Assembly (NCBI RefSeq): GCF_000262755.1
Contig: NZ_AFEU01000003.1
Span: forward strand, 434,001-498,000
DNA length: 64,000 nt
From: Bacillus methanolicus PB1
GTDB lineage: Bacteria; Bacillota; Bacilli; Bacillales; Cytobacillaceae
Direction of reading: 5' to 3'
Shown: one piece after another, positions 60,831 to 64,000 of the stretch
How positions within the stretch are numbered: the stretch's first letter is position 1
Layout of the letters: every line of letters begins with the position of its first letter
Made by a program: the position numbers and the translations under genes
Notes under the pieces: generated by a model
Database searches by the model: none
Told to the model about the DNA's origin: nothing
What the model saw: only the letters and a program-made list of their open reading frames with translations

Positions 60831-62603
60831 TCAGGATTTGTGAGCCAAACCCGTAAATGCTATGCCTCTTCTCTTTTCCGATTCCCATTCAGAATTTGAA
60901 AGCGCTGTACATTCTTGGAATGCGAAATGATTACATCCGATGCACTTTTTATAATCCAAATGAGCTAAGGCAAAATCAATTGCTTCTCCTGTATGGTCAA
61001 AGAAATTTTCTTCCCCAATCTCCTCATAAAGTCTTGTTTTTTTCAGGACTTCTTTCGGTTGGTTTTGGATGCCTGAGATAAGGATGATGCCCCCCCTTTT
61101 TTGAAAATGCCGGACAATGCTTGCAAAATTTGCTTCTCCTGTTGTATCCATATAGGGTACTTTTCCCATTCGTAAAATCAATACTTTGGGACGGTGGTTA
61201 ATCGTATCCAATATGTACGATTCAAACATTTGTGCCGCTCCAAAGAAAAGAGGACCTTCCACTGTAAAGATACTGATTTGAGGACAGTCATTCCCCTTGC
61301 TTACCAAGTGCGGGCTTACTTTCTTACTTGAATCTAATGGATCTGGAAGCACTTTAGCAACTGTAAGAATTTCACTCATTCGTTTAACAAACAGGATTAC
61401 AGCTAAAATCAATCCCACCTCAACAGCGATAGTAAGGTTTGCAAATACAGTGAGAAAAAATGTAATAACCAAAATTAAAGAATCACTTGTCTTTGTTTTA
61501 AGAATATGGACGAACTCATTTCGTTCACTCATATTCCACGCCACAACCATTAAAATGGGGGCCATACTTGCAAGCGGAATATCGGAAGCATATGGAGCAA
61601 AAAGCAATAACACTGCGAAAACAATTAGACCGTGAATGACACCGGACATTGGTGAAGCCGCACCATTTTTTATATTCGTTGCCGTTCTTGCAATGGCTCC
61701 TGTCGCAGGTATACCGCCGAATAAAGGCGTTATCATATTGGCGATCCCTTGCCCGATCAGCTCGCGATTGCTGTTATGTTTACTTCCTGTCATTCCATCA
61801 GCAACAACAGCGGAGAGCAATGACTCTATTCCGCCAAGCATGGCGATAACAAAGGCCGGACGAAGCAATTGTATTATTTTTTCAGTTGTTATTTCAGGTA
61901 TTTGAAATTCAGGCAAACCGCTCGGAATTTCACCAAAAGTAGAACCGATTGTCGCTACTTTTCCTGCAAAGAACATTGAGGCAACGATACTTGACACAAT
62001 TAATCCAATTAATGGTCCGGGAACTCTAGGAAATATTTTAGGTGTAAGCAATATGAGAGTAAGTGATACAATTGCTGTGATTACGCTATAAAAGTTCATC
62101 GTATCCAAATTCTCGAAAATCTCTTTCATATTGGACAAGAAATCCTCATGCTTTTCGATTCCTGTAAGTCCAAAAAAGTTGGCAAGCTGGCCTGTAAAAA
62201 TAATCACTGCGATCCCCGACGTAAAACCTATTGTCACAGGGCGTGGAATAAACTTTATTAATGAGCCGAGTCTAAGCACCCCCATTAGAAATAACATAAC
62301 ACCGGCTAAAAATCCAGCAATTAATAAATTTTCATAACCGTACGTCATGACTATTCCTAACAGAATGGGAATAAAGGCTCCGGTTGGACCTCCAATTTGA
62401 TACTTGGAACCGCCGAGAAGTGAAATCAAAATTCCCGCAATGATTGTCGTATAGATGCCATACTCAGGCTTCACTCCTGACGCAATAGCAAAGGCCATGC
62501 CAAGCGGAATAGCAATAATACCGACAATTACACCTGAAAGTAAATCCTTCCGAAAATTCTGAAAACTATAACCGTGATATCTCCCTAATGACAATTGTCT
62601 CAC
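60831..62603 (-). CDS. SulP-family inorganic anion transporter with STAS domain
   Basis: This 590-residue protein has 10-14 membrane segments with IGGPTGAFIPILLGIVMTYG and GIANMITPLFGGIPATGAIA, the SulP signature region. A C-terminal STAS domain (about residues 435-545, VLILRMGKVPYMDTTGEANF) follows. A short Cys-containing tail (KKCIGCNHFAFQECTAL) is extra. It moves sulfate, bicarbonate or a similar anion. The Cys tail may sense redox or metal (inference). Confidence 0.9.
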   Translation of the reverse strand: MRQLSLGRYHGYSFQNFRKDLLSGVIVGIIAIPLGMAFAIASGVKPEYGIYTTIIAGILISLLGGSKYQIGGPTGAFIPILLGIVMTYGYENLLIAGFLAGVMLFLMGVLRLGSLIKFIPRPVTIGFTSGIAVIIFTGQLANFFGLTGIEKHEDFLSNMKEIFENLDTMNFYSVITAIVSLTLILLTPKIFPRVPGPLIGLIVSSIVASMFFAGKVATIGSTFGEIPSGLPEFQIPEITTEKIIQLLRPAFVIAMLGGIESLLSAVVADGMTGSKHNSNRELIGQGIANMITPLFGGIPATGAIARTATNIKNGAASPMSGVIHGLIVFAVLLLFAPYASDIPLASMAPILMVVAWNMSERNEFVHILKTKTSDSLILVITFFLTVFANLTIAVEVGLILAVILFVKRMSEILTVAKVLPDPLDSSKKVSPHLVSKGNDCPQISIFTVEGPLFFGAAQMFESYILDTINHRPKVLILRMGKVPYMDTTGEANFASIVRHFQKRGGIILISGIQNQPKEVLKKTRLYEEIGEENFFDHTGEAIDFALAHLDYKKCIGCNHFAFQECTALSNSEWESEKRRGIAFTGLAHKS

Positions 62604-62772
62604 AAATACCCCTTCTCCTCAATTTTCTATATTTGAATTTTTGAATATACATATAATATTAATATCTATTTTTTGATCTGTCAAAGCAAATTATAATTTT
62701 TTTAAACCAAGCTGTTTAGCCTGAAGGGAATTCGCAAACATTATGTATAAATACAAGATACAGAGGATGAAA

Positions 62773-63454
62773 ATGGAAACAATAATCACTACTTCTGCTC
62801 GGTTTCTTTGTCTTATTTTTGTTAACACATGTCCTCGGAAAAAAACAATTAAGTCAAATGACTTTTTTTACATATATCACCGGGATTGCTTTAGGGAATA
62901 TTGCCGGAGATATGGTTGTTCACCGAGATATTAAATTAATTGACGGAGTCACAGGTTTGATTCTATGGGCTTTATTAACCTTCACACTAGAGTTCATCAG
63001 TTTAAAATCTTCCAAAGCAAGAGTCTTGCTTGATGGAGAACCAACGATTGTGATAAAAAACGGAAAGATTCTTGAAAAAGCAATGGCATCCAACAAATTA
63101 AACATGGATGACTTAAGCATGCTTCTTAGGTTAAAAAACATATTTTCCGTCAAAGATGTTGATTACGCAATCCTGGAACCTAACGGACAATTGAGTGTGC
63201 TGAAAAAAGTCGAACTTGAACCTGTCACAAAGAAAGATTTAAAAATTACATCCAGTTCCCGGCTGTATTTACCGACTGAGCTGATCGTTGACGGCGAAGT
63301 TGTTAAGAAAAATCTTCAGGAACTGAATTTAAGTGAAGAATGGTTGAATCAACAATTGCTATTACAAGGAATCCATAAATTAGAAGATGTGTTTTTTGCG
63401 GAATTGCAAAGTGACGGGAGCATCTATATTGACAAAAAAACAGATAATGAATAA
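62773..63454 (+). pseudogene. DUF421 membrane protein (YetF/YkjA-like), frameshifted near N-terminus
   Basis: The main frame (62819-63454, 211 codons) has a DUF421 core with THVLGKKQLSQMTFFTYITG, IALGNIAGDMV, and the cytoplasmic domain RVLLDGEPTIVIKNGKILEK and LRLKNIFSVKDVDYAILEPN. The native first helix starts at 62773 in another frame (METIITTSARFL) and joins by a one-base shift near 62805. A start at 62819 would lack the first helix. YetF-type proteins are linked to sporulation and often precede spore genes, as here. Confidence 0.7.
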
Positions 63455-63519
63455 GAAAGGGCATAAAATCACCGTACAATTCAAAAAATATAGTGACTTT
63501 ATTGAGGGAGTGAATACGA

Positions 63520-63699
63520 ATGGATGTCAAACGAGTTAAGCAAATTTTGTCTTCTCCTGCTGATATTGAGGTAACGTATAATGGTGCATCAGTATGGATC
63601 GATCAGCTTAATGAAGACGGGCGAACGGCTACCGTCCATCTGCGTGGTCCTTTAGAAGAAAGAACAGTAGTGGATATTACAGAGCTAAAAGAAGAATAA
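63520..63699 (+). CDS. sspH: H-type small acid-soluble spore protein
   Basis: This 59-residue protein opens MDVKRVKQILSSPADIEVTY and continues NGASVWIDQLNEDGRTATVH, matching SspH proteins, which are 59 residues long. GAGGGAG precedes the ATG. It is a minor spore-core protein. A hairpin terminator follows 11 bases after the stop. Confidence 0.92.
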   Translation: MDVKRVKQILSSPADIEVTYNGASVWIDQLNEDGRTATVHLRGPLEERTVVDITELKEE

Positions 63700-63710
63700 A
63701 CGATTGAAAA

Positions 63711-63735
63711 ACCGGGCATCTGCCCGGTCCTTCTT
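63711..63735 (+). terminator. Terminator of sspH
   Basis: ACCGGGCA and TGCCCGGT form an 8-bp stem with loop TC, followed by CCTTCTTATTTG. Confidence 0.75.
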
Positions 63736-63792
63736 ATTTGCTAAATTGAAATGGAAGATCACTATTGTGTCCGACGGTTCATATACCGGAAC

Positions 63793-63866
63793 GACGGCTC
63801 AATAATCGAAATAAAGACTCATAAATCAAAATAAGGGCTTATTAATCGAATCATAAGCTCATTAAC
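63793..63866 (+). repeat. 20-bp-period array 3 (GGCTCATA cores)
   Basis: Four units have cores at about 63796 (GGCTCAATA), 63816 (GACTCATA), 63836 (GGCTTATT) and 63856 (AGCTCATT), each 20 bases apart, with AATCGAAATA or AATCAAAATA between. The array lies between convergent gene ends. Confidence 0.8.
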
Positions 63867-63916
63867 TTTCCTTGATAAGCAATGAGAAGCGACTAAAACA
63901 ATTTGGAACCCCCCTC

Positions 63917-64000
63917 TTACGGTTTATTTTTTAAATTGTATTTTTCTTTAAGCGATTCTGGTGCCATTTTTACGATTTGCTGCAAAATGAATGTTAACAC
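63917..64000 (-). CDS. Partial coding region at window end
   Basis: A minus-strand frame enters from the right edge and ends LTFILQQIVKMAPESLKEKY then NLKNKP and a TAA at 63917. It is open to the edge. I do not recognise it; only the last 27 residues are visible. Confidence 0.4.
   Translation of the reverse strand: MLTFILQQIVKMAPESLKEKYNLKNKP

Overview
The window looks like chromosomal DNA of a low-GC, endospore-forming member of the Bacillaceae. The sporulation markers are an sspH-type small acid-soluble spore protein, a cdaS-type diadenylate cyclase, two YjcZ-family miniproteins and a SleL-like GH18 lipoprotein. A TPP riboswitch and T-box leaders are typical Firmicutes regulators. The tryptophan operon is controlled by T-boxes, and I see no TRAP-type leader of (G/U)AG repeats, which argues against the B. 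subtilis core group. I cannot name the species.

Layout. 0-2.4 kb: a thiamine-precursor ABC transporter operon (thiY, thiamine-binding protein, thiX, thiZ) read leftward behind a TPP riboswitch. 2.5-6 kb: an ABC-2 exporter with a two-component system; the kinase is broken in three places. 6-7.4 kb: a graveyard of a ComP/ComA-like pair and a HAAS/DUF4097 pair. 7.4-15.5 kb: FixH-like protein, ABC exporter, glycerophosphodiesterase, glycerate kinase, cdaS and small spore-type genes. 15.5-23 kb: trpEGDCFBA behind two Trp-specific T-box leaders in tandem, one greatly enlarged. 23-36 kb: MFS pump, hydrolase, a type I toxin-antitoxin locus, fruK, doxX genes with Rrf2- and MhqR-like operators, YyaL, and a GH18 lipoprotein.

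36-55 kb is the accessory part. A 149-bp direct repeat (the start of an N-acylglucosamine 2-epimerase-like gene) brackets a 6.4-kb segment carrying a glycosyltransferase, SGNH hydrolase and phosphodiesterase cassette plus fragments of other genes. Next to the right-hand repeat lies a DDE transposon (DUF6431 protein, transposase, AAA ATPase), whose transposase gene is itself split by a 216-bp miniature element with a 6-bp target duplication. Further right are trmO, a CPBP protease, an SgrR-type regulator and many remnants. 55-64 kb: a DJ-1/PfpI protein, an ssuBCA-type sulfonate transporter with OsmC, a SulP/ArsR pair, a frameshifted DUF421 gene and sspH.

The most unusual signal is a family of intergenic arrays with a strict 20-bp period (GGCTCATA cores, three arrays) and a sister array with a 21-bp period (GTGGTCGATA cores). 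Both share the grammar GG-NNN-ATA-(AAT or TTT)-C. They explain neither coding sequence nor CRISPR structure. Many genes carry single-base frameshifts, so either the genome is decaying or the assembly contains indel errors; both are kept open in the entries.
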